From assembly GCF_002251295.1 (NCBI RefSeq), contig NZ_NPJA01000053.1:1-64000 (forward strand): DNA of 64,000 bases, in the 5' to 3' direction. Shown one piece after another: positions 32,891-42,789 of the stretch. Under the pieces are notes generated by a model. The model was not told the origin of the DNA and searched no databases. It saw nothing but the letters and a program-made list of their open reading frames with translations. The stretch is from Prevotella sp. P5-50. Its GTDB lineage: Bacteria; Bacteroidota; Bacteroidia; Bacteroidales; Bacteroidaceae. Each line of letters opens with the position of its first letter. The first letter of the stretch is position 1. The translations under genes and the position numbers were made by a program.

Positions 32891-34119
32891 ACCAAGAAGA
32901 ACAGATACTTGTGCGCATCACAGGTCAGGACCGCCCTGGATTGACGGCCTCAGTCATGGGAATCCTTGCTCGGTATGATGCGCAGATTCTCGATATCGGT
33001 CAGGCCGATATCCACTCAACACTTTCGCTGGGAATACTCATGCGCTTGAAGGAAGCACATTCCGGACAAGTCATGAAAGAACTTTTGTTTAAAGCCACAG
33101 AACTGGGAGTCAACATCGGATTCTCGCCTATTACTGACGATGAATATGAAGACTGGGTGGGACATCAAGGCAAAAACCGTTATATCCTAACAGTTATGGG
33201 ACGCCAGTTGGATGCACGGCAGATAGAGGCAGCATCGCTGATTATCACCGAGCAGGGGCTTAATATCGACAGCATCCTCAGACTGACAGGTAGAAAGAGC
33301 ATCAAGAATCCAACAAACCATGTGCGAGCTTGTATCGAATTCTCTCTCCGTGGCGAACCCAACAACCGCAAGGAGATGCAAAGCAAACTCATGCAGGTGT
33401 CGAAAGATATGGAAATTGATTTCTCGTTCCAACGCGACGATATGTTCCGCAGAATGCGACGGCTCATCTGTTTTGATATGGACTCGACACTTATACAAAC
33501 TGAATGTATCGACGAACTGGCAGATCGGGCAGGAGTAGGTGCAGAGGTGCGCGCCATTACCGAGAGTGCTATGCGTGGTGAAATAGACTTCAAAGAGAGC
33601 TTCACCAGACGCGTTGCATTGTTGAAGGGATTGGATGTCAGCGTGATGAAGGATATTGCTGAACATCTCCCAATAACAGAAGGTGTGGACCGACTGATGA
33701 CTATCCTCAAGCGTTACGGGTATAAGATTGCCATCCTCAGCGGAGGATTTACCTATTTTGGCGAATATCTCCAACGTCGATATGGTATTGACTATGTCTA
33801 TGCTAACGAACTGGAGATTGACGATAACGGCAAGTTGACTGGACGTTATGTTGGGGATATAGTTGACGGACACCGGAAAGCGGAACTCCTCAAACTCATC
33901 GCTCAGGTAGAGAAAGTCAATCTTGCACAGACCATTGCCGTAGGTGATGGAGCCAACGACTTGCCCATGATATCAGAAGCAGGACTGGGTATCGCATTCC
34001 ATGCCAAACCGCGCGTGGTTGCCAATGCCAAGCAAAGCATCAATACCATTGGACTTGACGGCGTGCTTTATTTCCTTGGATTTAAAGATTCCTACCTTGG
34101 CGAGCAAGGCAAGTTATAA
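32887..34119 (+). CDS. serB: phosphoserine phosphatase with N-terminal ACT domains
   Basis: A 410-residue HAD phosphatase that makes L-serine from phosphoserine. Two N-terminal ACT-like domains (about 5-85 and 95-180) probably sense amino acids. The HAD core has DMDSTLIQTECIDELA (motif I), ILSGGF (motif II) and VGDGANDLPMI (motif IV). The start overlaps the previous stop (ATGA), a sign of coupled translation. serA and serC are not in the window. Confidence 0.95.
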   Translation: MNQEEQILVRITGQDRPGLTASVMGILARYDAQILDIGQADIHSTLSLGILMRLKEAHSGQVMKELLFKATELGVNIGFSPITDDEYEDWVGHQGKNRYILTVMGRQLDARQIEAASLIITEQGLNIDSILRLTGRKSIKNPTNHVRACIEFSLRGEPNNRKEMQSKLMQVSKDMEIDFSFQRDDMFRRMRRLICFDMDSTLIQTECIDELADRAGVGAEVRAITESAMRGEIDFKESFTRRVALLKGLDVSVMKDIAEHLPITEGVDRLMTILKRYGYKIAILSGGFTYFGEYLQRRYGIDYVYANELEIDDNGKLTGRYVGDIVDGHRKAELLKLIAQVEKVNLAQTIAVGDGANDLPMISEAGLGIAFHAKPRVVANAKQSINTIGLDGVLYFLGFKDSYLGEQGKL

Positions 34120-34158
34120 AATAACCATTCCATTAATATAATTAAGGTGTAACAAGAT

Positions 34159-35427
34159 ATGAAAATATTACTTTTAGGCAGCGGCGGACGTGAACACGCC
34201 CTGGCATGGAAAATCTCCCAAAGTCCGAAATGTGAGCAACTCTACATCGCCCCAGGCAATGCCGGTACTGGCAACTGTGGTGAGAATGTGGCCATGAAGG
34301 CTGATGACTTCGAAACCATCAAGACTTTCTGTGTAGAGAAAGCCATAGATATGGTTATCGTAGGTCCAGAAGACCCATTGGTAAAAGGTATTTATGATGA
34401 GTTGAAAGCCGATTCACGCACCAAGGACATCCCAGTGATAGGTCCTTCTAAACAAGGTGCAGTACTGGAAGGATCGAAAGACTTTGCAAAAGCATTTATG
34501 CAACGTCATCAGATTCCTACTGCACGCTATCAGACTTTTGACGGGGAACATCTTGAAGACGGATTGCGTTTCCTCGAAACCTTGCAAGCTCCATACGTAC
34601 TGAAGGCAGATGGACTCTGTGCAGGCAAGGGCGTCTTGATTCTGCCTACACTTGAAGAAGCACAAAAGGAACTCAAAGAAATGCTTGGCGGAATGTTTGG
34701 CAATGCCTCTTCGCAAGTGGTTATTGAGGAATTCTTGAGTGGTATTGAGTGCTCGGTGTTCGTGCTGACCGATGGCGATCACTATAAAATTCTGCCTGAA
34801 GCCAAGGACTATAAGCGCATTGGTGAACATGATACCGGTTTGAATACTGGTGGTATGGGTAGTGTAACACCTGTACCTTTCGCCACTAAGGAGTGGATGC
34901 AGAAGGTGGAGGACCGTATTATCCGTCCTACTGTGGAAGGTTTGAAAGCTGAAAATATTGACTATAAGGGATTCATATTCTTCGGTCTTATCAATGTTGA
35001 AGGGGAACCGATGGTTATCGAATACAACTGCCGTATGGGTGACCCAGAAACCGAAAGTGTCATGTTGCGATTGAAAAGCGATATCGTAGATTTGTTTGAG
35101 GGAGTGGCTGAAGGCAATCTCGACGAGCGCGAAATAGCATTTGACGAACGAGCTGCTGTATGTGTTATGCTTGTTAGCGGTGGTTATCCGCAGGAATATA
35201 AGAAAGGCTATCCTATTACCGGTATTGACCAAGTGGAGGGAAGTATCGTGTTCCATAGCGGAACTGCCCTTAAGGATGGTCAGGTGGTAACCAATGGCGG
35301 ACGTGTAATTGCCGTTTCGTCTTATGGTAAGGACAAGGCCGAGGCTCTGCAGAAATCATTTGAAGAAGCCCAGAAAATTCAGTTTACCGACAAGTATTTC
35401 CGTCGTGATATAGGTGCAGACCTTTAA
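34159..35427 (+). CDS. purD: phosphoribosylamine--glycine ligase
   Basis: A 422-residue ATP-grasp enzyme of purine synthesis (GAR synthetase), joining glycine to phosphoribosylamine. The N-terminus [17 protein letters not shown] is diagnostic, with [13 protein letters not shown] (ATP-binding loop), [11 protein letters not shown] and the metal-binding [10 protein letters not shown]. It lies 39 bases after serB; serine gives glycine, so the two steps are metabolically close. Confidence 0.97.
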   Translation: MKILLLGSGGREHALAWKISQSPKCEQLYIAPGNAGTGNCGENVAMKADDFETIKTFCVEKAIDMVIVGPEDPLVKGIYDELKADSRTKDIPVIGPSKQGAVLEGSKDFAKAFMQRHQIPTARYQTFDGEHLEDGLRFLETLQAPYVLKADGLCAGKGVLILPTLEEAQKELKEMLGGMFGNASSQVVIEEFLSGIECSVFVLTDGDHYKILPEAKDYKRIGEHDTGLNTGGMGSVTPVPFATKEWMQKVEDRIIRPTVEGLKAENIDYKGFIFFGLINVEGEPMVIEYNCRMGDPETESVMLRLKSDIVDLFEGVAEGNLDEREIAFDERAAVCVMLVSGGYPQEYKKGYPITGIDQVEGSIVFHSGTALKDGQVVTNGGRVIAVSSYGKDKAEALQKSFEEAQKIQFTDKYFRRDIGADL

Positions 35428-35443
35428 GCGATAGCTCTCAAGC

Positions 35444-36382
35444 ATGACGAAACTACTGCAGAATAGAATATCAGAAAGCAAACTCACACTACCTGTCACC
35501 GTACTTTGTGTGACAGGGGTGTGGTTATTGGCAGGACTCACACAAGGAGATTGGTGGGCATCTTTTGCGTGCTTTGTTGTCTCGACCTATCTGATGATAG
35601 AGTTGAACAACAGCAATGCGCTCATCCGTATTTATTCACGTATGGTGTCGTGTGTCTTCTTGGTACTTTCGGCAGTGGCATGTCCATTGTTTGCTTCAAC
35701 CGAAGGTGCATGGGTACAAGTGTGTGTGGTTGGTGCCTTGCTGATGATTTTCCGAACATATCAAGATGGCACATCGGTGGGAAGTTCCTATTATGCCTAT
35801 CTGTGTATAGGACTTGCCAGTTTGTCATTTGTCCAGATAGTATGTTTGATACCATTACTGTTGTTGATGCATGGTGTTGTGCTTCACTCTTTGTCGTGGC
35901 GTACATTTTTTGCCGGCTTCTTTGGCTTGCTCACTCCCTATTGGTTTTGGACATGCTGGTCGGTGTATCAACAGAGTATCGACCAGATAACTGACCATTT
36001 CATGGCATTGACAGAATGGAGTCAACCCTTTGACTTCAGCGCGTGGGATGGGAGTCAGGTTGCTGTGCTGTTGCTATTGGCGCTGATAAGTGTAATAGGT
36101 ATAGTGCATTATATTCGCACAAGTTATCTCGACCGCATACGTGTGCGTCAACTTTACCATGTCTTCAGTTGGTCGGTATTGCTGATGTTTGCATGTTTGT
36201 TGCTTCAGCCAACGCTTTACAACATTCTTACTCGCATGCTTATTGTATTTGTGTCGCCCTTGCTGGCCCATTATCTGGCACTTACCCATACCCGTATCAC
36301 TAATATCACCTTCCAGGTGTTGCTATTCATGGCTGTACTTCTGACAATTTATAATCTATGGACATCATCACTACTTTTCTGA
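35444..36382 (+). CDS. polytopic membrane protein of unknown function
   Basis: A 312-residue protein with about eight hydrophobic helices and short loops (for example WLLAGLTQGDWWASFACFVV and VLLLLALISVIGIVHYI). Such proteins occur in Bacteroidetes near housekeeping genes, but no motif gives a function. It follows purD by 16 bases and overlaps the next gene by 25 bases. Confidence 0.8.
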   Translation: MTKLLQNRISESKLTLPVTVLCVTGVWLLAGLTQGDWWASFACFVVSTYLMIELNNSNALIRIYSRMVSCVFLVLSAVACPLFASTEGAWVQVCVVGALLMIFRTYQDGTSVGSSYYAYLCIGLASLSFVQIVCLIPLLLLMHGVVLHSLSWRTFFAGFFGLLTPYWFWTCWSVYQQSIDQITDHFMALTEWSQPFDFSAWDGSQVAVLLLLALISVIGIVHYIRTSYLDRIRVRQLYHVFSWSVLLMFACLLLQPTLYNILTRMLIVFVSPLLAHYLALTHTRITNITFQVLLFMAVLLTIYNLWTSSLLF

Positions 36383-36810
36383 TTAGTTATGGTTATTGGG
36401 GAATGCTTATAGCTGCTTTTGTGGCTGGTTCGTTCTTCCCTTTTTCCAGTGAAGCTGTCATGGTGGGACTGATGGCGGCAGGGCTTGACCCTATAGGCCT
36501 TATAGTCTATGGTACGATAGGTAATGTGTTGGGATCATGTTTCAATTATGGCGTTGGACGCATGGGGCGTTTGGAGTGGATAGAGAAGTATCTCCACGTC
36601 AAGAAAGAGAGTATCGACAAGGCTACGCGTTTCATGGGTGGCCGTGGTGCATGGATGGGATTCTTTGCCTTTCTGCCTATTTTGGGCAGTGGTATTACCA
36701 TCGCTCTTGGCTTGATGCGTGCCAATATAGTCATCTCATTGGTCAGCATCAGCATAGGTAAGTTACTACGCTATGTGTTGCTCATCTATGGTGCAAGCAT
36801 CTTTATCTAG
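36358..36810 (+). CDS. YqaA/DedA-like (SNARE-associated) membrane protein
   Basis: A 150-residue membrane protein with four helices. The SNARE-associated Golgi/DedA family features are visible: GSFFPFSSEAVMVGLMAAG, the G(x)3GS in GNVLGSCFNYGVGR, and FLPILGSGITIALGLMR. Members are thought to move lipids or ions across the membrane; YqaA-type proteins are short like this one. It is the last gene of the operon. Confidence 0.88.
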   Translation: MDIITTFLISYGYWGMLIAAFVAGSFFPFSSEAVMVGLMAAGLDPIGLIVYGTIGNVLGSCFNYGVGRMGRLEWIEKYLHVKKESIDKATRFMGGRGAWMGFFAFLPILGSGITIALGLMRANIVISLVSISIGKLLRYVLLIYGASIFI

Positions 36811-36899
36811 TTAAAATTGCTGAAAGATACGGCGCTTCGATAGAAATATTGTACTTTTGTATTTTATTAGGTAATTAAGATCATAATTAATAATACACA

Positions 36900-39800
36900 A
36901 TGAAACAATTTCGACTGTTAGACAATATACTGGGGTGGGTCACCTTTCTGATTGCCGCCTTTGTTTATTGCTCTACTATTGAACCGACAGCCTCTTTCTG
37001 GGACTGTCCCGAATTTACCTCTACGGGCTATAAACTCGAAGTCGGACATCCACCGGGTGCACCGTTCTTCATGCTTACCGCCAATCTGTTTTCACAATTT
37101 GCCAGCGACCCCTCGCAGGTAGCACGTATGGTCAATACGATGAGCGCATTGCTCTCGGCAGTAACCATTCTGTTCCTGTTCTGGTCTATCTCGCATCTTG
37201 TTCGACGCTTGTTGGTCAAGGATTGGAGCGAGTTGACACCCGCCAAAACCATAGCCATTGAAGGCTCGGCACTGGTAGGTGCGCTGATTTATACGTTCAG
37301 CGATACCTTCTGGTTCTCAGCTGCTGAGGGTGAGGTGTATGCCTATTCTTCGGCATTTACCGCTTTGGTATTCTGGCTGATCCTGAAGTGGGAAGAACAT
37401 GCCGACGAGCCTCATTCCGACCGTTGGCTGGTGCTTATCATGTATATGACAGGCCTCTCGATTGGTGTTCACTTGCTCAACTTGTTGTGTCTGCCTGCCA
37501 TCGTGCTGGTATATTACTATCGCAAGTGTCCCCAGCCCGATTCACGTAAAGATCTGTATGGCTCTATTGCCGCTTTGGTGATATCAGTAGTCATCTTGGG
37601 CGCTGTGCTCTATGGTCTTGTGCCAGGTATTGTTCGTGTGGGTGGATGGTTCGAACTGTTGTTTGTCAACGTGTTTGGTTGTCCGTTCAATACAGGTGAG
37701 ATTGTTTATATCATCCTGCTTATTGCCACATTGGTATGGGCGATCTATGAGTCCTACAAGGATCAAAGTCTGAAACGTCAGAATATAGCATTCCTGTTGT
37801 CTGTAGCCATGTTGGGTATTCCTTTCTTTGGCTATGGCTGGTCAGCAGTGCTTATCGGCATTGTTGTATTGGCTCTGATTTGGCTGGTACTTCAATATAA
37901 GCGCCAAGGCAAGTTGCTCATCACCTCACGTATCAAGAATACATCTCTGCTCTGCATGATGATGCTCCTCATTGGTTATTCGTCATATGCTGTCATCGTC
38001 ATTCGTTCGGCAGCCAATCCACCAATGGACCAGAACTCTCCAGAGGATATATTTACCCTTGGCGACTATCTGGCTCGTGACCAGTACGGACAGCGTCCGT
38101 TGCTTTACGGTCAGGCTTATACCTCACAGGTGGCTTTGGAGAAGGCGGGCGATTATTGCCGTCCAGTCTCAACAAAGGGCGCACCTGTTTGGCAGCGCAA
38201 GGAGAAAGCATCTGCCGACGAGAAGGATGAATACTTCGTAGCACGTACTAAGGACGACTATGTATATGCTCAGAATATGCTGTTCCCGCGTATGTGGGAT
38301 TCAGGTAAGGCTGCTTCATATCGTAGTTGGTTGGGCGAAGAGCCCGATGGAAGTGAAGAAGCATACGATCGTTGTGGCGAGATGGTTACGGTGAAGATGC
38401 CGAGCATGTTGCAGAACATTCGTTTCTTCCTCTCATACCAGTGTAATTTCATGTATTGGCGCTATTTCATGTGGAATTTCGCAGGCCGTCAGAATGATAT
38501 TCAAGGTCAGGGCGAATTGGAACATGGCAACTGGATAAGTGGTTTCAGTTGGTTGGACAACTGGCGTCTGGGAGACCAATCGACATTGCCCGATGAGTTG
38601 AAAAACAACAAAGGCCACAATGTATTCTATATGATGCCATTGATGCTCGGTCTTATCGGACTCTTCTGGCAGTCGTGGTACACTCGCAAACGTCGTGTGC
38701 CCGGTAGCGACAAAGAAGATATAGAACCAGTGGGCATCCGCCAGTTCTGGGTTGTGTTCTTCCTGTTCTTCATGACAGGTTTGGCTATTGTCATTTACCT
38801 TAATCAGAATCCTGAGCAGGTACGTGAACGCGACTATGCTTATGCGGGTTCGTTCTATGCTTTTGCCATCTGGTGTGGTATGGGTGTTGCAGCTCTCATC
38901 GACCTGTTGAACCGCAAGCTGAAGAAAGAAAATGTGTTGGTTGCCGCAGTTATTGCTGTAGTGGCATTGGCTGTTCCCATACAAATGGGTAGTCAGACAT
39001 GGGATGATCATGACCGAAGTGGTCGTTATTCGTGCCGTGACTTTGGACAAAACTATCTGATGTCGCTGCAGAATGAGGGCAATCCTATCATCTATACCAA
39101 TGGTGATAACGATACATTCCCCTTGTGGTACAATCAGGATGTAGAAGGTGTGCGCACCGATGCGCGCGTTTGCAACCTGTCGTATCTGCAGACCGATTGG
39201 TATATAGACCAGATGCGTCGTCCTGCTTATACCTCTCCTGGCATTCCCATTAAATGGAATCGTTTGGAGTATGTTACTGGTACCAACGAGTATGTGCCCA
39301 TCGATCCTCATATGAAGCAGGCTGTTCTCGATTTCTATAAGCAAGATCCCGAAACTGCCAAAGCACAGTTTGGTGATGACCCATTTGAGTTGAAGAATGT
39401 ATTGAAGTATTGGGCACGTTCCAAAAATTCAGAACTCCACGTCATTCCAACCGACACACTCTATATGACTATCGACAAGGAGGCAGTACGCAAGAGTGGT
39501 ATGATGATGGCAAGTGATAGCATTCCCGACCGCATGGTTATCTCGCTTGCAGGCAAGAGTGCACTCTACAAAGGCGACTTGATGATTCTGGAGATGTTGG
39601 CTGAGTGTAACTGGAAACGCCCCATCTACGTGGCTGCAACAGTTGGTGAGAGTAGTTATATCAACCTTGGCAACAATGTGGTGACTGAAGGATTGGCATA
39701 TCGTATCACACCATTCACTACCAATGCTCAAGGCGCACGCAACTTCGATACGAAGCGCACCTATGATAACGTGATGCATCGTTTCAAGTTTGGTGGACTC

Positions 39801-40277
39801 AACCAAAAGGGCATATATATCGATGAGACTGTGATGCGCATGTGCTACAGCCATCGTCGCATCATGTCGCAGTTGGCCAACAAACTCATCGAGGAAGGTG
39901 ACAAGAAGCGTGCCGCTGAAGTTCTTGCCTACATTGACAAGATGCTTCCTTCATATAATATCCCGCATGAATTCTCATCGGGTTCGCTTGATATTGCAGA
40001 AGGATGGTATCAGGTAGGTCAGAAGCAGAAAGCCATCAAGGTGCTCAATGAGATGTGGCACAATTCTCAGCAATACCTCAATTGGTACAACAACCTCAAT
40101 GCTGAGCAGTTTGCCTTCTCTAAGAATAATGCTTATGCCCATGCTTACTATTTGCAGCAGATACTTCTCGTGGCTCAGCAGATAGATCAGCAATGGTTCA
40201 ACAAACACTACGAGCAGTATAGCCGCATGATACGCACCTTTGAGGAGCGTGGCGGTGCACAGGGCATAGATCGCTGA
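36900..40277 (+). CDS. DUF2723 family protein, O-mannosyltransferase-like
   Basis: A 1125-residue membrane protein. The N-terminal DUF2723 domain has the acidic loop PTASFWDCPEFTSTGYKLEV followed by GHPPGAPFF, like the first lumenal loop of GT-C mannosyltransferases. About 12 membrane helices span the first 700 residues, then a large periplasmic domain with helical repeats at the C-terminus. DUF2723 proteins are candidates for protein O-glycosylation in Bacteroidetes; the donor and acceptor are not shown by the sequence. A -7 box (TACTTTTG) lies at 36852-36859. The deacetylase gene follows after 37 bases. Confidence 0.88.
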   Translation: MKQFRLLDNILGWVTFLIAAFVYCSTIEPTASFWDCPEFTSTGYKLEVGHPPGAPFFMLTANLFSQFASDPSQVARMVNTMSALLSAVTILFLFWSISHLVRRLLVKDWSELTPAKTIAIEGSALVGALIYTFSDTFWFSAAEGEVYAYSSAFTALVFWLILKWEEHADEPHSDRWLVLIMYMTGLSIGVHLLNLLCLPAIVLVYYYRKCPQPDSRKDLYGSIAALVISVVILGAVLYGLVPGIVRVGGWFELLFVNVFGCPFNTGEIVYIILLIATLVWAIYESYKDQSLKRQNIAFLLSVAMLGIPFFGYGWSAVLIGIVVLALIWLVLQYKRQGKLLITSRIKNTSLLCMMMLLIGYSSYAVIVIRSAANPPMDQNSPEDIFTLGDYLARDQYGQRPLLYGQAYTSQVALEKAGDYCRPVSTKGAPVWQRKEKASADEKDEYFVARTKDDYVYAQNMLFPRMWDSGKAASYRSWLGEEPDGSEEAYDRCGEMVTVKMPSMLQNIRFFLSYQCNFMYWRYFMWNFAGRQNDIQGQGELEHGNWISGFSWLDNWRLGDQSTLPDELKNNKGHNVFYMMPLMLGLIGLFWQSWYTRKRRVPGSDKEDIEPVGIRQFWVVFFLFFMTGLAIVIYLNQNPEQVRERDYAYAGSFYAFAIWCGMGVAALIDLLNRKLKKENVLVAAVIAVVALAVPIQMGSQTWDDHDRSGRYSCRDFGQNYLMSLQNEGNPIIYTNGDNDTFPLWYNQDVEGVRTDARVCNLSYLQTDWYIDQMRRPAYTSPGIPIKWNRLEYVTGTNEYVPIDPHMKQAVLDFYKQDPETAKAQFGDDPFELKNVLKYWARSKNSELHVIPTDTLYMTIDKEAVRKSGMMMASDSIPDRMVISLAGKSALYKGDLMILEMLAECNWKRPIYVAATVGESSYINLGNNVVTEGLAYRITPFTTNAQGARNFDTKRTYDNVMHRFKFGGLNQKGIYIDETVMRMCYSHRRIMSQLANKLIEEGDKKRAAEVLAYIDKMLPSYNIPHEFSSGSLDIAEGWYQVGQKQKAIKVLNEMWHNSQQYLNWYNNLNAEQFAFSKNNAYAHAYYLQQILLVAQQIDQQWFNKHYEQYSRMIRTFEERGGAQGIDR

Positions 40278-40314
40278 TCGTGGATAGTGATAATATGAAA
40301 AGTATTAACTGCAA

Positions 40315-40926
40315 GTGATAATAGAACAACCGGCAATATGGCTAAGGTGGCTATATCCCAGAGCCACTTGGCGGATGAACCGTCACGAACGGTCAGTATA
40401 TCTGACCTTCGATGACGGTCCCATCCCCGAGGCCACGCCATTTATTCTTGATACGCTTAGACATTATGGCATCAAAGCCACCTTTTTTATGGTGGGCGAC
40501 AATGCTCGTAAGTATCCCGAATTGTTGCAGCGTGTCATCGACGAAGGTCATCGGGTGGGTAATCATACACACAACCATATTAGTGGTTTCCGTCATAGCA
40601 TCCATCAGTATTGCTATAATGTAGAAAAGGCTAATGCCTATCTTCATACTGATTTGGTGCGCCCGCCACATGGTTGGATGCGATGGGAACAGTATGCCAT
40701 CTTAGGTCGAAAGTATCGCATAGTGATGTGGGATCTTGTCACGCGAGACTATTCCAAGTGGATGACGGCAGAAGATGTGTTGGCTAATGTGAAACGCTAT
40801 GCTCGCAACGGTTCCATCATCACATTCCACGATTCTCTCAAGAGTATTGATAAACTGAAAACGGCATTGCCAGCAAGTATAGAATGGTTGCGTGAGCAAG
40901 GCTATGAATTTAAGGTGTTCGAATGA
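40315..40926 (+). CDS. polysaccharide deacetylase (NodB-like)
   Basis: A 203-residue CE4-type enzyme. Motif 1 is YLTFDDGPIPE (catalytic and metal-binding Asp), motif 2 is GNHTHNH (metal-binding His), motif 3 RPPHGW and motif 5 ITFHDS. It would remove N-acetyl groups from a cell-wall or surface glycan. No signal peptide is visible. The start appears to be GTG 40315, since homologous N-termini (IEQPAIWLRWLYP) begin there and no ATG is in frame until 40375. It is co-transcribed with the DUF2723 gene. Confidence 0.9.
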   Translation: MIIEQPAIWLRWLYPRATWRMNRHERSVYLTFDDGPIPEATPFILDTLRHYGIKATFFMVGDNARKYPELLQRVIDEGHRVGNHTHNHISGFRHSIHQYCYNVEKANAYLHTDLVRPPHGWMRWEQYAILGRKYRIVMWDLVTRDYSKWMTAEDVLANVKRYARNGSIITFHDSLKSIDKLKTALPASIEWLREQGYEFKVFE

Positions 40927-40938
40927 ACACCTTTTTTT
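40912..40938 (+). terminator. terminator overlapping the end of the deacetylase gene
   Basis: Stem AAGGTGTTC (40912-40920) with GAACACCTT (40925-40933), a 4-base loop and seven T residues. The left arm encodes the last residues of the protein and the stop codon is in the loop and right arm. Confidence 0.85.
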
Positions 40939-40955
40939 GTTTCTGTACAATCATA

Positions 40956-41008
40956 ACATGTACGCGCACGCATACTCATGCGTGCGTATGTGCGCAGGTG
41001 CACATGCG
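40956..41008. other. alternating purine/pyrimidine tract with hairpin
   Basis: Two 20-base runs of strict purine/pyrimidine alternation (40956-40975 and 40977-40996) and a third of 11 bases (40998-41008). The centre is a 9-bp hairpin CGCACGCAT/ATGCGTGCG (40965-40973 with 40978-40986). Such DNA can adopt Z-form or extrude a cruciform. It lies between convergent genes. Confidence 0.7.
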
Positions 41009-41112
41009 ATGCTGTAAAAACAGAATATATGACTGTAAATGTAGGATTTGCAGCACACCACCGCATCTTTGAATGTGATGGATGCCCATGTTCGGACCAT
41101 ACAGAATATGGT

Positions 41113-41700
41113 TTATTCCTGTTCTTTTCTCATGCTGAATTCACATCCACAATACTGCTGGTTGTAAAACTGGTATTGCTTTAACAGTTCGTTGCGACGC
41201 TCCTGCAGTCCTCCTTTGCGCCAGTTTTGCGCCCAGAAGTGGATGCCTGGCACAGCCTCTTCTGCCATTTTTCCTGCTGCTGCTATTTGGTCAAGACTCT
41301 TCCAACGTGATGTGGCAAGGGTGGTGGCAATCGTGGTGAAACCACGTCGTTGTGCCTCCATGGCAGTGGCAATGAGTCGCATACGGAAACACTGCAGACA
41401 GCGGCCTCCCCGTTCAGGTTCACCCTCCAGCCCTTTGATAGCCGCAAGCCATGTTTCATGATTGTAGTCGCCATCTATCCACTCGATGCCGAGTGAAGTG
41501 GCGTGGCGCTTGCTTTCTTCTTTGCGGATTTCATATTCTTCATGTGGCCAGATGTTTGGATTGAAGTAGAAGATAGTTGGGTGCACATCGTGTGCCAGCA
41601 TCCATTCTACAATGGCTGAAGAACATGGAGCACAACAGGCATGTAGCATGATGCGGTTGATGCCTTCTGGAATTTCGATATCGTTTTTCTTTTTTTTCAT
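41113..41700 (-). CDS. queH: epoxyqueuosine reductase QueH
   Basis: A 195-residue QueH (DUF208) protein, which performs the last step of queuosine synthesis in tRNA. The conserved cysteines are in HACCAPCSS (about residues 18-26), RCLQCFRMR and YCGCEFSM, which bind an iron-sulfur cluster and a second iron. ATG 41700 is preferred (KKKKNDIEI follows); the frame is open to 41748. It follows the DUF3237 gene by 44 bases and may share its promoter. Confidence 0.92.
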   Translation of the reverse strand: MKKKKNDIEIPEGINRIMLHACCAPCSSAIVEWMLAHDVHPTIFYFNPNIWPHEEYEIRKEESKRHATSLGIEWIDGDYNHETWLAAIKGLEGEPERGGRCLQCFRMRLIATAMEAQRRGFTTIATTLATSRWKSLDQIAAAGKMAEEAVPGIHFWAQNWRKGGLQERRNELLKQYQFYNQQYCGCEFSMRKEQE

Positions 41701-41744
41701 TGTGTAGTATAGGATGTCTGTGTCAGCAACAATTCTATGGTCCG

Positions 41745-42290
41745 TCAATTAACTTTCCAAACTTTCAAGCCGATAGTGTTCTGCTCGAAAAATGGTGTGC
41801 AAACAAAGGTTGCGTCATTGAGCCAAGCATAACAACTCTCGGTGGGTGCCTCAAACACAGGTGTTGTGTTGAAGTAGAAACCCGTTTTCCCGTTGGGAAG
41901 GATAGGGTTGGCCAGAACTCCCTCGTTACGCACATGAATCATCACTCCATCTGCTGTACGGATGTTGTAGATGGCTTCAAGATGAGTACGGTTGCGTATG
42001 GTATCTACCAGTTGATAGTCTGCACCGCCTGCCAAGACATCTCCTTTGAAACTGCTGCCGTTGGGATGTGTTCCTTCGAAGTGTCCGCCTATAATCGGTA
42101 TGACGATGCGTTTGCCCATAGCTGTATTTCCCAATGTTTGTGCTGGCGAACATGCTACATGTAATGTCAGTACGTGAGTGAGTTGTGGCATGGTTGGTTC
42201 CTGAGCCATGGCCGTTAGTGGCGTGGCAAGCATCAGTAGCCAAGCCATTGTTGTCATCAAGTATAGAATAGTCTTTTTCATTGTCACCAT
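41745..42290 (-). CDS. exported DUF3237 domain protein
   Basis: A 181-residue protein with a signal peptide ending in LTAMAQ. The DUF3237 pattern is visible: GGHFEGTHPNGSSFKGDVL, GGADYQLVDTI, the strand AIYNIRTADGVMIHVRNEG, and FYFNTTPVFEAPTE. The family is a beta-barrel of unknown function. ATG 42281 is an alternative start. The promoter is clear (42310-42341). Confidence 0.85.
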   Translation of the reverse strand: MVTMKKTILYLMTTMAWLLMLATPLTAMAQEPTMPQLTHVLTLHVACSPAQTLGNTAMGKRIVIPIIGGHFEGTHPNGSSFKGDVLAGGADYQLVDTIRNRTHLEAIYNIRTADGVMIHVRNEGVLANPILPNGKTGFYFNTTPVFEAPTESCYAWLNDATFVCTPFFEQNTIGLKVWKVN

Positions 42291-42309
42291 TTAATTGTTG
42301 CTTGGTCTG

Positions 42310-42341
42310 CAAAGTTACTATCTTTTTTCTTTATACCCAAA
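42310..42341 (-). promoter_or_regulatory. promoter of the DUF3237-queH transcript
   Basis: On the minus strand TTTG (42341-42338), a 20-base spacer and TAACTTTG (42317-42310). Confidence 0.75.
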
Positions 42342-42416
42342 TCTAATGGCAGATTTGCACCAAAACATGAGGTGCCGATATTCCGTTATGTTAAAATGAT
42401 GTGGCGCCATAATTGC

Positions 42417-42425
42417 TACCTTTGC
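42417..42425 (+). promoter_or_regulatory. orphan -7 box
   Basis: TACCTTTGC matches the consensus, but no good -33 element or following gene was seen before the DUF3810 promoter at 42730. It might start a small RNA across 42430-42730, or be fortuitous. Confidence 0.3.
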
Positions 42426-42630
42426 ACCGGCAATCAAAAATCATTTCTATAGACGACTGAAGAGATGCACGACCACAATACCGACTTTCATAAACACAAA
42501 TCATAATTATCAATTTAGGTTTGGGGCAATGTCCATCGTGATGGTGGGTGTTGCCTTTTGATATTTTTATGGCTATTGCAAATGACAATGCTATTCCTGT
42601 TTATGGACGATACTATTGGTGCTGTTTTCC

Positions 42631-42662
42631 TTCGGGATGCCTTCGGGATCCGTTCGGGATGT
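42631..42662. repeat. 11-bp tandem repeat CCTTCGGGATG-type
   Basis: Three contiguous units CCTTCGGGATG, CCTTCGGGATC and CGTTCGGGATG with CG at 42634, 42645 and 42656. The unit is the exact reverse complement of CATCCCGAAGG at 27683-27693. Located in the 500-base spacer between divergent genes; the remainder of that spacer has no recognised gene. Confidence 0.8.
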
Positions 42663-42729
42663 GTTTTATGTCGGTAGGATAGTATCATTCCCGATAGCTG
42701 AAGTATAGAAGAAAAAGCGATAAACATCC

Positions 42730-42760
42730 TTTGTGGATTGAAGAGAAAAGTGTATCTTTG
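42730..42760 (+). promoter_or_regulatory. promoter of the DUF3810 gene
   Basis: TTTG at 42730-42733, a 19-base spacer and TATCTTTG at 42753-42760, with a leader of about 25 bases to ATG 42790. Confidence 0.8.
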
Positions 42761-42789
42761 CTGCATCTTTCTGAAAGATGCGATAAAAT

